Assembly (NCBI RefSeq): GCF_050947335.1
Contig: NW_027474134.1
Span: 1-64,000 of the forward strand
Source: Megachile rotundata
Taxonomy: Eukaryota; Arthropoda; Insecta; Hymenoptera; Megachilidae
DNA length: 64,000 bases
Direction of reading: 5' to 3'
In this document: piece by piece, positions 13,070 through 26,134 of the stretch
Numbering within the stretch: position 1 is the stretch's first letter
Layout: each line of letters starts with the position of its first letter
The notes under the pieces: model-generated
Databases searched by the model: none
Told to the model about the DNA's origin: nothing
What the model saw: only the letters and a program-made list of their open reading frames with translations
Translations under genes and position numbers: made by a program

Positions 13070-14930
13070 GTTAGATTGATAATAATAAAATTAATAAGTA
13101 TAGTAATTGTCGTTCTGTCGATCATATAAGCATAATATGGTTCATAATATGAGTTAGATTGATAATAATAAGAGTAATTAGTGTAGTAATTGTAGTTATA
13201 TCGATCATATTAGCATAATATGGTTATTAATATGAGTTAGATTGATTATAATAATAGTAATGAGTATAGTAATTGTAGTTCCATCGATCATATCTGCATA
13301 ATATGGTTAATAATATGAGTGCGATTCGTAATAATAATAGTAATAAGTATAGTAATCGTCGTTCTATCGATCACATAAGCATAATATGGCTAATAATATG
13401 AGTTATATTGATAATAATAAGAGTAACGAGTATAGTAATTGTCGTTCTATCGATCATACAAGCATAATATGGCTAATAATATGAGTTAGATTGATAATGA
13501 TAAGAGCAATGAGTATAGTAATTGTAGTTCCATCGATCATATCTGCATAATATGGTTAATAATATGAGTGCGATTCGTAATAATAATAGTAATAAGCATA
13601 GTAATTGTCGTTCTATCGATCATATAAGCATAATATGGCTAATAATATGAGTTAGATTGATAATAATAAGAGCTATGAGTATAGTAATTGTCGTTCTATC
13701 GATCACATGAGCATAATATGGCTAATAATATGAGTTAGATTGATAATAATAAGGGTAATAAGTATAGTAATTGTCGTTCTATCGATCATATAAGCATAAT
13801 ATGGCTAATAATATGAGTTAGATTGATAATAATAAGAGTAACGAGTATAGCAACTGTCGTCATGTCGATCATATCTCCATAATATGGCTAATAATATGAG
13901 TTAGATTGATAATAATAAGAGCAATGAGTATAGTAATTGTCGGTCTATCGATCATATAAGCATAATGTGGCTAATAATATTAGTTAGATTAATAATAATA
14001 AGAGCAATGAGTGTAGTAATTGTCGTTCTATCGATCATATAAGCATAATATGGCCAATATTATGAGTTAGATTGATAATAATAAGAGTAATAAGTATAGT
14101 AATTTTCGTTCTGTCGATCATATAAGCAAAATATGGCTAATAATATGAGTTAGATTGATAATAATAAGAGCAATGAGTATAGTAATTGCCGGTCTATCGA
14201 CCATATAAGCATAATGTGGCTAATAATATGAGTTAGATTAATAATAATAAGAGCAATGAGTGTAGTAATTGTCGTTCTATCGATCATATCTGCGTAATAT
14301 GGTTAATAATATGAGTTAGATTGATTATAATAAGAGTAATAAGTATAGTAATTGTCGTTCTATCGATCATAACTGCATAATATGGTTAATAATATAAGTT
14401 TGATTGATAATAGTGAGTGTAATAAGTATAGTAATTGTCGTTCTATCGATCACATAAGCATAATATGGCTAATAATATGAGTTAGATTGATAATAATAAG
14501 AGTAACGAGTATAGTAATTGTCGTTTTATCGATCATATAAGCATAATATGGCTAATAATATGAGTTAGACTGATAATAATAAGAGCAATGAGTATAGTAA
14601 TTGTCGTTCTATCGATCATATAAGCATAATATGGCTAATAATATGAGTTAGATTGATAATAATAAGAGCAATGAGTATAGTAATTGTCGTTCTATCGATC
14701 ATATAAGCATAATATGGCCAATATTATGTATTAGATTGATAATAATAAGAGTAATAAGTATAGTAATTTTCGTTCTGTCGATCATATAAGCATAATATGG
14801 CTAATAATTTGTGTTAGATTGATAATAATAAGAGTAATAAGTATAGTAATTGTCGTTCTATCGATCACATAAGCATAATATGGCTAATAATATGAGTTAG
14901 ATTGATAATACTAAGAGTAATGAGTATAGT
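13070..14930 (+). repeat. Higher-order block C, copy 2, with one extra monomer
   Basis: Matches 6510-8290 in variant order with an offset of 6557 bp up to about 14465. An additional monomer carrying GAGTAACGAG and GTCGTTTTATC is then present, shifting the offset to 6640 bp (80 monomers). The copies otherwise differ at scattered single bases, such as TTATGTATTAG near 14730 against TTATGAATTAG near 8087. Confidence 0.8.
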
Positions 14931-15807
14931 AATTGTCGTTCTATCGATCATATAAGCATAATATGGCTAATAATATGAGTTAGATTGATAATAATAAGAG
15001 CAATGAGTATAGTAATTGTCGGTCTATCGATCATATAAGCATAATATGGCTAATAATATGAGTTAGATTGATAATAATAAGAGCAATGAGTATAGTAATT
15101 GTCGGTCTATCGATCATATTAGCATAATATGGTTAATAATATGAGTTAGATTGATTATAATAAGAGTAATGAGTATAGTAATTGTAGTTCTATCGATCAT
15201 ATAAGCATAATATGGCTAATAATTTGTGTTAGATTGATAATAATAAGAGTAATAAGTATAGTAATTGTCGTTCTATCGATCACATAAGCATAATATGGCT
15301 AATAATATGAGTTAGATTGATAATACTAAGAGTAATGAGTATAGTAATTGTCGTTCTATCGATCATATAAGCATAATATGGCTAATAATATGAGTTAGAT
15401 TGATAATAATAAGAGCAATGAGTATAGTAATTGTCGGTCTATCGATCATATAAGCATAATGTGGCTAATAATATGAGTTAGATTAATAATAATAAGAGCA
15501 ATGAGTGTAGTAATTGTCGTTCTATCGATCATATCTGCGTAATATGGTTAATAATATGAGTTAGATTCGTATCAATAAGAGTAATAAGTATAGTAGATGT
15601 CGTTCTATCGATCACATAAGCATAATGTGACTAATAATATGAGTTAGATTCATAATAATAATAGTAATAAGTATAGTAATTGTAGTTCCATCGATCATTT
15701 AAGCATAATATGGCTAATAATAGGAGTTAGATTGATAATAATAAGAGTAATGAGTATAGTAATTGTCGTTCTATCGATCATATAAGCATAATATGGCTAA
15801 TAATATG

Positions 15808-18050
15808 AGTTAGATTGATAATAATAAGAGCAATGAGTATAGTAATTGTCGGTCTATCGATCATATTAGCATAATATGGTTAATAATATGAGTTAGATTG
15901 ATTATAATAAGAGTAATGAGTATAGTAATTGTAGTTCTATCGATCATATAAGCATAATATGGCTAATAATATGAGTTAGATTGATAATAATAAGAGTAAC
16001 GAGTATAGTAATTGTCGTTCTATCGATCATATAAGCATAATATGGCTAATAATATGAGTTAGATTGATAATAATAAGAGCAATGAGTATAGTAATTGTCG
16101 TTCTGTTGATCACATAAGCATAATATGGCTAATAATATGAGTTAGATTGATAATAATAAGAGTAGTGAGTATAGTAATTGTCGGTCCATCGATCATATAA
16201 GCATAATATGGCTAATAATATGAGTTAGATTGATAATGGTAAGAGCAATATGTATAGTAATTGTCGCTCTATCGATCATATTAGCATAATATGGTTAATA
16301 ATATCAGTTAGATTGATTATAATAAGAGTAATGAGTGTAGTAATTGTAGTTCTATCGATCATATAAGCATAATATGGCTAATAATATGAGTTAGATTGAT
16401 AATAATAAGAGTAATGAGTAAAGTAATTGTAGTTCCATCGATCATATCTGCATAATATGGCTAATAATATGAGTTACATTGATAATAATAAGAGTAATAA
16501 GCATAGTAATTGTCGTTCTATCGATCATTTAAGCATAATATGGCTAATAATATGAGTTAGATTGATAATGATAAATGTAATAAGTATAGTAATTGTCGTT
16601 CTGTCGATCATATAAGCATAATATGGTTCATAATATGAGTTTGATTGATAATAATAAGAGTAATTAGTGTAGTAATTGTAGTTCTATCGATCATATTAGC
16701 ATAATATGGTTAATAATATGAGTTAGATTGATTATAATAATAGTAATGAGTATAGTAATTGTAGTTCTATCGATCATATCTGCATAATATGGTTAATAAT
16801 ATGAGTGCGATTCGTAATAATAATAGTAATAAGTATAGTAATCGTCGTTCTATCCATCACATAAGCATAATATGGCTAATAATATGAGTTAGATTGATAA
16901 TAATAAGAGTAACGAGTATAGTAATTGTCGTTCTATCGATCATATAAGCATAATATGGCTAATAATATGAGTTAGATTGATAATAATAAGAGCAATGAGT
17001 ATAGTAATTGTCGTTCTGTCGATCACATTAGCATAATATGGCTAATAATATGAGTTAGATTGATAATAATAAGAGTAGTAAGTATGGTAATTGTCGTTCT
17101 ATCGATCATATTAGCATAATATGGTTAATAATATGAGTTAGATTGATTATAATAAGAGTAATGAGTATAGTAATTGTACTTCTATCGATCATATCTGCAT
17201 AATATGGTTAATAATATGAGTTAGATTCATAATAATAATAGTAATAAGTATAGTAATTGTAGTTCTATCGATCACATAAGCATAATATGGCTAATAATAT
17301 GAGTTAGATTGATAATAATAAGAGCAATGAGTATAGTAATTGTCGTTCTGTTGATCACATAAGCATAATATGGCTAATAATATGAGTTAGATTGATAATA
17401 ATAAGAGTAGTGAGTATAGTAATTGTCGTTGTATCGATCACATAAGCATAATATGGCTTTCAATATGAGTTAGTTTGATAATAATAAGAATAATGTGTAT
17501 AGTAATTGTCGGTCCATCGATCATATAAGCATAATATGGCTAATAATATGAGTTAGATTGATAATGGTAAGAGCAATATGTATAGTAATTGTCGTTCTAT
17601 CGATCATATAAGCATAATATGGCTAATAATATGAGTTAGATTGATAATAATAAGAGTAACGAGTATAGTAATTGTCGTTCTATCGATCATATAAGCATAA
17701 TATGGCTAATAATATCAGTTAGATTGATTATAATAAGAGTAATGAGTGTAGTAATTGTAGTTCTATCGATCATATAAGCATAATATGGCTAATAATATGA
17801 GTTAGATTGATAATGATAAGAGTAATGAGTATAGTAATTGTAGTTCCATCGATCATATCTGCATAATATGGCTAATAATATGAGTTAGATTGATAATAAT
17901 AAGAGTAATAAGCATAGTAATTGTCGTTCTATCGATCATTTAAGCATAATATGGCTAATAATATGAGTTAGATTGATAATGATAAAAGTAATAAGTATAG
18001 TAATTGTCGTTCTGTCGATCATATAAGCATAATATGGATCATAATATGAG
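15808..18050 (+). repeat. Higher-order block A, copy 3
   Basis: The third copy of the series at 121 and 8504, with the GTCGGTC anchor at 15848 and GTAAGTATGG at 17078. From 10521 onwards it matches the middle locus at an offset of 6557 bp. It lacks the 9-monomer duplication seen at 9046-10537. A private change, GGCTTTCAATATG near 17455, replaces GGCTAACAATATG of the other copies. Confidence 0.8.
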
Positions 18051-18569
18051 TTAGATTGATAATAATAAGAGTAATGAGTATAGTACTTTTCGTTCTATCG
18101 ATCACATACGCATAATATGGTTAATAATATGAGTTAGATTGATAATATTAAGAGTAATAAGTATAGTAGTTGTCGTTCTATCGATCACATAAGCATAATA
18201 TGGCTAATAATATGAGTTAGTTTGATAATAATAAGAATAATGAGTATAGTAATTGTCGGTCCATCGATCATATAAGCATAATATGGCTAATAATATGTGT
18301 TAGATTGATAATAATAAGAGTAATAAGTATAGTAATTGTCGTTCTATCGATCACATAAGCATAATATGGCTAATAATATGAGTTAGATTGATAATAATAA
18401 GAGTAATAAGTATAGTAATTGTCGTTCTAGCAAACATATTAGCATAATATGGTTAATAATATCAGTTAGATTGATTATAATAAGAGTAATGAGTGTAGTA
18501 ATTGTAGTTCTATCGATCATATAAGCATAATATGGCTAATAATATGAGTTAGATTGATAATAATAAGAG

Positions 18570-19898
18570 TAATGAGTATAGTAATTGTAGTTCCATCGAT
18601 CATATCTGCATAATATGGCTAATAATATGAGTTAGATTGATAATAATAAGAGTAATAAGCATACTAATTGTCGTTCTATCGATCATTTAAGCATAATATG
18701 GCTAATAATATGAGTTAGATTGATAATTATAAAAGTAATAAGTATAGTAATTGTCGTTCTGTCGATCATATAAGCATAATATGGTTCATAATATGAGTTA
18801 GATTGATAATAATAAGAGTAATTAGTGTAGTAATTGTAGTTATATCGATCATATTAGCATAATATGGTTATTAATATGAGTTAGATTGATTATAATAATA
18901 GTAATGAGTATAGTAATTGTAGTTCCATCGATCATATCTGCATAATATGGTTAATAATATGAGTGCGATTCGTAATAATAATAGTAATAAGTATAGTAAT
19001 CGTCGTTCTATCGATCACATAAGCATAATATGGCTAATAATATGAGTTAGATTGATAATAATAAGAGTAACGAGTATAGTAATTGCCGTTCTATCGATCA
19101 TATAAGCATAATATGGCTAATATTATGAGTTAGATTGATAATAATAAGAGCATTGAGTATAGTAATTGTCGTTCTGTCGATCACATAAGCATAATTTGGC
19201 TAATAATATGAGTTAGATTGATAATAATAAGAGTAGTGAGTATAGTAATTGTCGTTCTATCGATCACATAAGCATAATATGGCTAATAATATGAGTTAGT
19301 TTGATAATAATAAGAATAATGAGTATAGTAATTGTCGGTCTATCGATCATATAAGCATAATATGGCTAATAATATGAGTTAGATTGATAATGGTAAGAGC
19401 AATATGTATAGTAATTGTCGTTCTATCGATCATATAAGCATAATATGTCTAATAATATGAGTTAGATTGATAATAATAGGGGTAATGAGTATAGTAATTG
19501 TAGTTCCATCGATCATATCTGCGTAATATGGCTAATAATATGAGTTAGATTGATAATAATAAGAGTAATAAGCATACTAATTGTCGTTCTATCGATCATT
19601 TAAGCATAATATGGCTAATAATATGAGTTAGATTGATAATTATAAAAGTAATAAGTATAGTAATTGTCGTTCTGTCGATCATATAAGCATAATATGGTTC
19701 ATAATATGAGTTAGATTGATAATAATAAGAGTAATTAGTGTAGTAATTGTAGTTATATCGATCATATTAGCATAATATGGTTATTAATATGAGTTAGATT
19801 GATTATAATAATAGTAATGAGTATAGTAATTGTAGTTCCATCGATCATATCTGCATAATATGGTTAATAATATGAGTGCGATTCGTAATAATAATAGT
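18570..19898 (+). repeat. 11-monomer spaced duplication (913-bp offset)
   Basis: About 415 bp at 18570-18985 recurs at 19483-19898. The diagnostic GCATACTAATTG variant occurs at 18659 and 19572, 913 bp apart (11 x 83). Both copies continue through the GATAATTATAAAAG, GGTTCATAATATG and GGTTATTAATATG monomers. The sequence between them belongs to other variant series. Confidence 0.78.
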
Positions 19899-20029
19899 AA
19901 TAAGCATAGTAATTGTCGTTCTATCGATCATATAAGCATAATATGGCTAATAATATGAGTTAGATTGATAATAATAAGAGCAATGAGTATAGTAATTGTC
20001 GTTCTATCGATCACATAAGCATAATATGG

Positions 20030-21350
20030 CTAATAATATGAGTTAGATTGATAATAATAAGGGTAATAAGTATAGTAATTGTCGTTCTATCGATCATATA
20101 AGCATAATATGGCTAATAATATCAGTTAGATTGATAATAATAAGAGTAATGAGTATAGCAACTGTCGTCATGTCGATCATATCTCCATAATATGGCTAAT
20201 AATATGAGTTAGATTGATAATAATAAGAGCAATGAGTATAGTAATTGTCGGTCTATCGATCATATTAGCATAATATGGTTAATAATATGAGTTAGATTGA
20301 TTATAATAAGAGTAATGAGTATAGTAATTGTAGTTCTATCGATCATATAAGCGTAATGTGGCTAATAATATGAGTTAGATTGATAATAATAAGAGTAACG
20401 AGTATAGTAATTGTCGTTCTATCGATCATATAAGCATAATATGGCTAATAATATGAGTTAGATTGATAATAATAAGAGCAATGAGTATAGTAATTGTCGT
20501 TCTCTTGATCACATAAGCATAATATGGCTAATAATATGAGTTAGATTGATAATAATAAGAGTAGTGAGTATAGTAATTGTCGGTCCATCGATCATATAAG
20601 CATAATATGGCTAATAATATGAGTTAGATTGATAATGGTAAGAGCAATATGTATAGTAATTGTCGTTCTATCGATCATATAAGCATAATATGTCTAATAA
20701 TATGAGTTAGATTGATAATAATAGGGGTAATAAGTATAGTAATTGTCGTTCTATCGATCATATAAGCATAATATGGCTAATAATATGTGTTAGATTGATA
20801 ATAATAAGAGTAATAAGTATAGTAATTGTCGTTCTATCGATCACATAAGCATAATATGGCTAATAATATGAGTTAGATTGATAATAATAAGAGTAATAAG
20901 TATAGTAATTGTCGTTCTATCGATCATATTATCATAATATGGTTAATAATATCAGTTAGATTGATTATAATAAGAGTAATGAGCGTAGTAATTGTAGTTC
21001 TATCGATCATATAAGCATAATATGGCTAATAATATGAGTTAGATTGATAATAATAAGAGTAATGAGTATAGTAATTGTAGTTCCATCGATCATATCTGCA
21101 TAATATGGCTAATAATATGAGTTAGATTGATAATAATAAGAGTAATAAGCATAGTAATTGTCGTTCTATCGATCATTTAAGCATAATATGGCTAATAATA
21201 TGAGTTAGATTGATAATGATAAGAGTAATAAGTATAGTAATTGTCGTTCTGTCGATCATATGAGCATAATATGGTACATAATATGAGTTAGATTGATAAT
21301 AATAAGAGTAATTAGTGTAGTAATTGTAGTTATATCGATCATATTAGCAT
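20030..21350 (+). repeat. Higher-order block B, copy 2
   Basis: Matches 2520-3840 at an offset of 17513 bp (211 monomers), with the CATGTCGATC anchor at 20169 and the rare TTCTCTTGATC monomer near 20502. After about 21350 the match moves to the 3.9-5.0 kb series, with the GAGCTATGAG monomer near 21722. Differences between copies are scattered single bases. Confidence 0.76.
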
Positions 21351-21826
21351 AATATGGTTAATAATATGAGTGCGATTCGTAATAATAATAGTAATAAGTA
21401 TAGTGATCGTCGTTCTATCGATCACATAAGCATAATATGGCTAATAATATGAGTTAGATTGATAATAATAAGAGTAACGAGTATAGTAATTGTCGTTCTA
21501 TCGATCATACAAGCATAATATGGCTAATAATATGAGTTAGATTGATAATGATAAGAGCAATGAGTATAGTAATTGTCGTTCTGTCGATCACATAAGCATA
21601 ATTTGGCTAATAATATGAGTTAGATTGATAATAATAAGAGTAGTGAGTATAGTAATTGTCGTTCTATCGATCACATAAGCATAATATGGCTAATAATATG
21701 AGTTAGATTGATAATAATAAGAGCTATGAGTATAGTAATTGTCGTTCTATCGATCACATGAGCATAATATGGCTAATAATATGAGTTAGATTGATAATAA
21801 TAAGGGTAATAAGTATAGTAATTGTC

Positions 21827-23655
21827 CGTTCTATCGATCATATAAGCATTAATATGGCTAACAATATGAGTTAGATTGATAATAATAAGAGTAACGAGTA
21901 TAGCAACTGTCGTCATGTCGATCATATCTCCATAATATGGCTAATAATAAGAGTTAGATTGATAATAATAAGAGCAATGAGTATAGTAATTGTCGGTCTA
22001 TCGATCATATAAGCATAATATGGCTAATAATATGAGTTAGATTGATAATAATAAGAGTAATGAGTATAGTACTTTTCGTTCTATCGATCACATACGCATA
22101 ATATGGTTAATAATATGAGTTAGATTGATAATATTAAGAGTAATAAGTATAGTAGTTGTCGTTCTATCGATCACATAAGCATAATATGGCTAATAATATG
22201 AGTTAGTTTGATAATAATAAGAATAATGAGTATAGTAATTGTCGGTCCATCGATCATATAAGCATAATATGGCTAATAATATGAGTTAGATTGATAATGT
22301 AAGAGCAATATGTATAGTAATTGTCGTTCTATCGATCATATAAGCATAATATAGTCTAATAATATGAGTTAGATTGATAATAATAGGGGTAATAAGTATA
22401 GTAATTGTCGTTCTATCGATCATATAAGCAGTATATGGCTAATAATATGTGTTAGATTGATAATAATAAGAGTAATAAGTATAGTAATTGTCGTTCTATC
22501 GATCACATAAGCATAATATGGCTAATAATAATGAGTTAGATTGATATAATAAAAGTAATAAGTATAGTAATTGTCGTTCTGTCGATCATATAAGCATAAT
22601 ATGGTCATAATATGAGTTAGATTGATAATAATAAGAGTAATTAGTGTAGTAATTGTAGTTATATCGATCATATTAGCATAATATGGTTATTAATATGAGT
22701 TAGATTGATTATAATAATAGTAATGAGTATAGTAATTGTAGTTCCATCGATCATATCTGCATAATATGGTTAATAATATGAGTGCGATTCGTAATAATAA
22801 TAGTAATAAGTATAGTAATCGTCGTTCTATCGATCACATAAGCATAATATGGCTAATAATATGAGTTAGATTGATAATAATAAGAGTAACGAGTATAGTA
22901 ATTGCCGTTCTAATCGATCATATAAGCATAATATGGCTAATAATATGAGTTAGATTGATAATAATAAGAGTAATGAGTATAGCAACTGTCGTCATGTCGA
23001 TCATATCTCCATAATATGGCTAATAATATGGAGTTAGATTGATAATAATAAGAGCAATGAGTATAGTAATTGTCGGACTATCGATCATATAAGCATAATG
23101 TGGCTAATAATATGAGTTAGATTAATAATAATAAGAGCAATGAGTGTAGTAATTGTCGTTCTATCGATCATATCTGCGTAATATGGTTAATAATGTGAGT
23201 TAGATTCGTAACAATAAGAGTAATAAGTATGTAGATGTCGTTCTATCCATCACATAGGCATAATGTGACTAATAATATGAGTTAGATTCATAATAATAAT
23301 AGTAATAAGTATAGTAATTGTAGTTCTATCGATCATTTAAGCATTATATGGGCTAATAATATGAGTTAGATTGATAATAATAAGAGTAATGAGTATAGTA
23401 ATTGTCGTTCTATCGATCATATAAGCATAATATGGCTAATAATATGAGTTAGATTGATAATAATAAGAGTAATGAGTATAGCAACTGTCGTATGTCGATC
23501 ATATCTCCATAATATGGCTAATAATATGAGTTAGATTGATAATAATAAGAGCAATGAGTATAGTAATTGTCGGTCTATCGATCATATTAGCATAATATGG
23601 TTAATAATATGAGTTAGATTGATTATAATAAGAGTAATGAGTATAGTAATTGTAG
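21827..23655 (+). repeat. Indel-rich end of the left satellite arm
   Basis: The same satellite, but with about twelve single-base insertions or deletions that break the strict 83-bp register. Examples are GTCCGTT at 21824, GCATTAATATGG near 21847, GATAATGTAAG near 22295, ATATAGTCT near 22350, ATGGTCATAA near 22600, CTAATCGATC near 22910, ATATGGAGTT near 23028, TATGTAGATG near 23229 and GTCGTATGTCG near 23487. They sum to +2 bp, which agrees with the shifted anchor at 22993. Related higher-order copies elsewhere lack these changes. Their position against the N run and their one-base size make consensus error at a contig end the likeliest cause. Confidence 0.88.
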
Positions 23656-23755
23656 NNNNNNNNNNNNNNNNNNNNNNNNNNNNNNNNNNNNNNNNNNNNN
23701 NNNNNNNNNNNNNNNNNNNNNNNNNNNNNNNNNNNNNNNNNNNNNNNNNNNNNNN
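23656..23755. other. Assembly gap (100 N)
   Basis: Exactly 100 N, the usual placeholder for a scaffold join of unknown length. The left contig ends in the middle of a + strand monomer (about monomer position 78). The right contig begins in the middle of a - strand monomer (about position 55 on that strand). Satellite orientation therefore flips across it. Confidence 0.98.
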
Positions 23756-24179
23756 CCTATTATTATCAATCTAACTCATATTATTAGACATATTATGCTT
23801 ATACGATCGATAGAACGACAATTACTATACATATTGCTCTTACCATTATCAATCTAACTCATATTATTAGCCATATTATGCTTATATGATCGATAGACCG
23901 ACAATTACTATACTCATTATTCTTATTATTATCAAACTAACTCATATTATTAGCCATATTATGCTTATGTGATCGATAGGACGACAATTACTATACTCAC
24001 TACTCTTATTATTATCAATCTAACTCATATTATTAGCCATATTATGCTTATATGATCGATAGAACGACAATTACTATACTCGTTACTCTTATTATTATCA
24101 ATCTAACTCATATTATTAGCCATATTATGCTTATGTGATCAACAGAACGACAATTACTATACTCATTACTCTTATTATT

Positions 24180-25204
24180 ATCAATCTAACTCATATTATT
24201 AGCCATATTATGGAGATATGATCGACATGACGACAGTTGCTATAGTCATTACTCTTATTATTATCAATCTAACTCATATTATTAGCCATATTATGCTTAT
24301 ATGATCGATAGAACTACAATCACTATACTCATTACTCTTATTATAATCAATCTAACTCATATTATTAACCATATTATGCTAATATGATCGATAGACCGAC
24401 AATTACTATACTCATTGCTCTTATTATTATCAATCTAACTCATATTATTAGCCATATTATGGAGATATGATCGACATGACGACAGGTGCTATACTCATTA
24501 CTCTTATTATTATCAATCTAACTCATATTATTAGCCATATTATGCTTATGTGATCAACAGAACGACAATTACTATACTCATTGCTCTTATTATTATCAAT
24601 CTAACTCATATTATTAGCCATATTATGCTTATATGATCGATAGAACGACAATTACTATACTCGTTACTCTTATTATTATCAATCTAACTCATATTATTAG
24701 CCATATTATGCTTATATGATCGATAGAACTACAATTACTATACTCATTACTCTTATTATAATCAATCTAACTCATATTATTAACCATATTATGCTAATAT
24801 GATCGATAGACCGACAATTACTATACTCATTGCTCTTATTATTATCAATCTAACTCATATTATTAGCCATATTATGGAGATATGATCGACATGACGACAG
24901 TTGCTATAGTCATTACTCTTATTATTATCAATCTAACTCATATTATTAGCCATATTATGCTTATATGATCGATAGAACTACAATCACTATACTCATTACT
25001 CTTATTATAATCAATCTAACTCATATTATTAACCATATTATGCTAATATGATCGATAGACCGACAATTACTATACTCATTGCTCTTATTATTATCAATCT
25101 AACTCATATTATTAGCCATATTATGGAGATATGATCGACATGACGACAGGTGCTATACTCATTACTCTTATTATTATCAATCTAACTCATATTATTAGCC
25201 ATAT
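24180..25204 (-). repeat. 8-monomer spaced duplication (664-bp offset)
   Basis: About 360 bp at 24180-24540 recurs at 24844-25204. The rare TATAGTCATT variant is at 24241 and 24905, 664 bp apart (8 x 83). Both copies are followed by the ACAATCACTATAC and GACAGGTGCTATAC monomers. Outside these limits the variants differ. Confidence 0.75.
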
Positions 25205-26134
25205 TATGCTTATATGATCGATGGAACTACAATTACTATACTCATTACTCTTATTATTATCAATCTAACTCATATTATTAGCCATATTATGCTAATATGA
25301 TCGATAGAACGACAATTACTATACTTATTACTCTTATTATTATCAATCTAACTCATATTATTAGCCATATTATGCTTATGTGATCGATAGAACGACAATT
25401 ACTATACTTATTACTCTTATTATTATCAATCTAACACATATTATTAGCCATATTATGCTTATATGATCGATAGAACGACAATTACTGTACTTATTACCCC
25501 TATTATTATCAATCTAACTCATATTATTAGACATATTATGCTTATGTGATCGATAGAACGACGATTACTATACTTATTACTATTATTATTACGAATCGCA
25601 CTCATATTATTAACCATATTATGCAGATATCATCGATGGAACTACAATTACTATACTCATTACTATTATTATAATCAATCTAACTCATATTAATAACCAT
25701 ATTATGCTAATATGATCGATATAACTACAATTACTACACTAATTACTCTTATTATTATCAATCTAACTCATATTATGAACCATATTATGCTTATATGATC
25801 GACAGAACGACAATTACTATACTTATTACTTTTATAATTATCAATCTAACTCATATTATTAGCCATATTATGCTTAAATGATCGATAGAACGACAATTAG
25901 TATGCTTATTACTCTTATTATTATCAATCTAACTCATATTATTAGCCATATTACGCAGATATGATCGATGGAACTACAATTACTATACTCATTACCCCTA
26001 TTATTATCAATCTAACTCATATTATTAGACATATTATGCTTATATGATCGATAGAACGACAATTACTATACATATTGCTCTTACCATTATCAATCTAACT
26101 CATATTATTAGCCATATTATGCTTATGTGATCGA

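Larger units (their letters stand above)
1..23655 (+). repeat. 83-bp satellite array, left arm (about 285 monomers, + strand)
   Basis: Uninterrupted head-to-tail copies of an 83-bp AT-rich monomer, written here so that it starts at TCGATC. Starts of successive units read at 4, 87, 170, 253, 336 and 419, always 83 apart. The diagnostic CATGTCGATC variant at 83, 2656, 4482, 5893, 7304, 13861 and 20169 is spaced by exact multiples of 83, so there is no net length change over 242 monomers. Monomers differ by point substitutions that recur in blocks, showing higher-order structure. Stops occur in all frames and 83 is not a multiple of three, so no long reading frame can persist. No gene, RNA gene or transposon sequence is visible. 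The family is not one I recognise; a centromeric or heterochromatic satellite is the likeliest class. Confidence 0.97.

Noticed and set aside
22425..22435. AGCAGTATATGG as a real monomer variant
   Set aside because: It falls in the indel-rich contig end and is best explained as two base errors or a paired insertion and deletion. No other copy shows it.
1..23655. Possible CRISPR array, given regular short repeats
   Set aside because: There is no repeat and spacer alternation. The whole 83-bp unit is conserved, including what would be spacers, and no cas genes are present.
23656..23755. The gap as a natural hairpin or palindrome centre
   Set aside because: The bases are unknown, exactly 100 N is a placeholder length, and the adjacent contig end looks error-prone. 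A palindrome centre cannot be claimed from this, only that orientation differs on the two sides.
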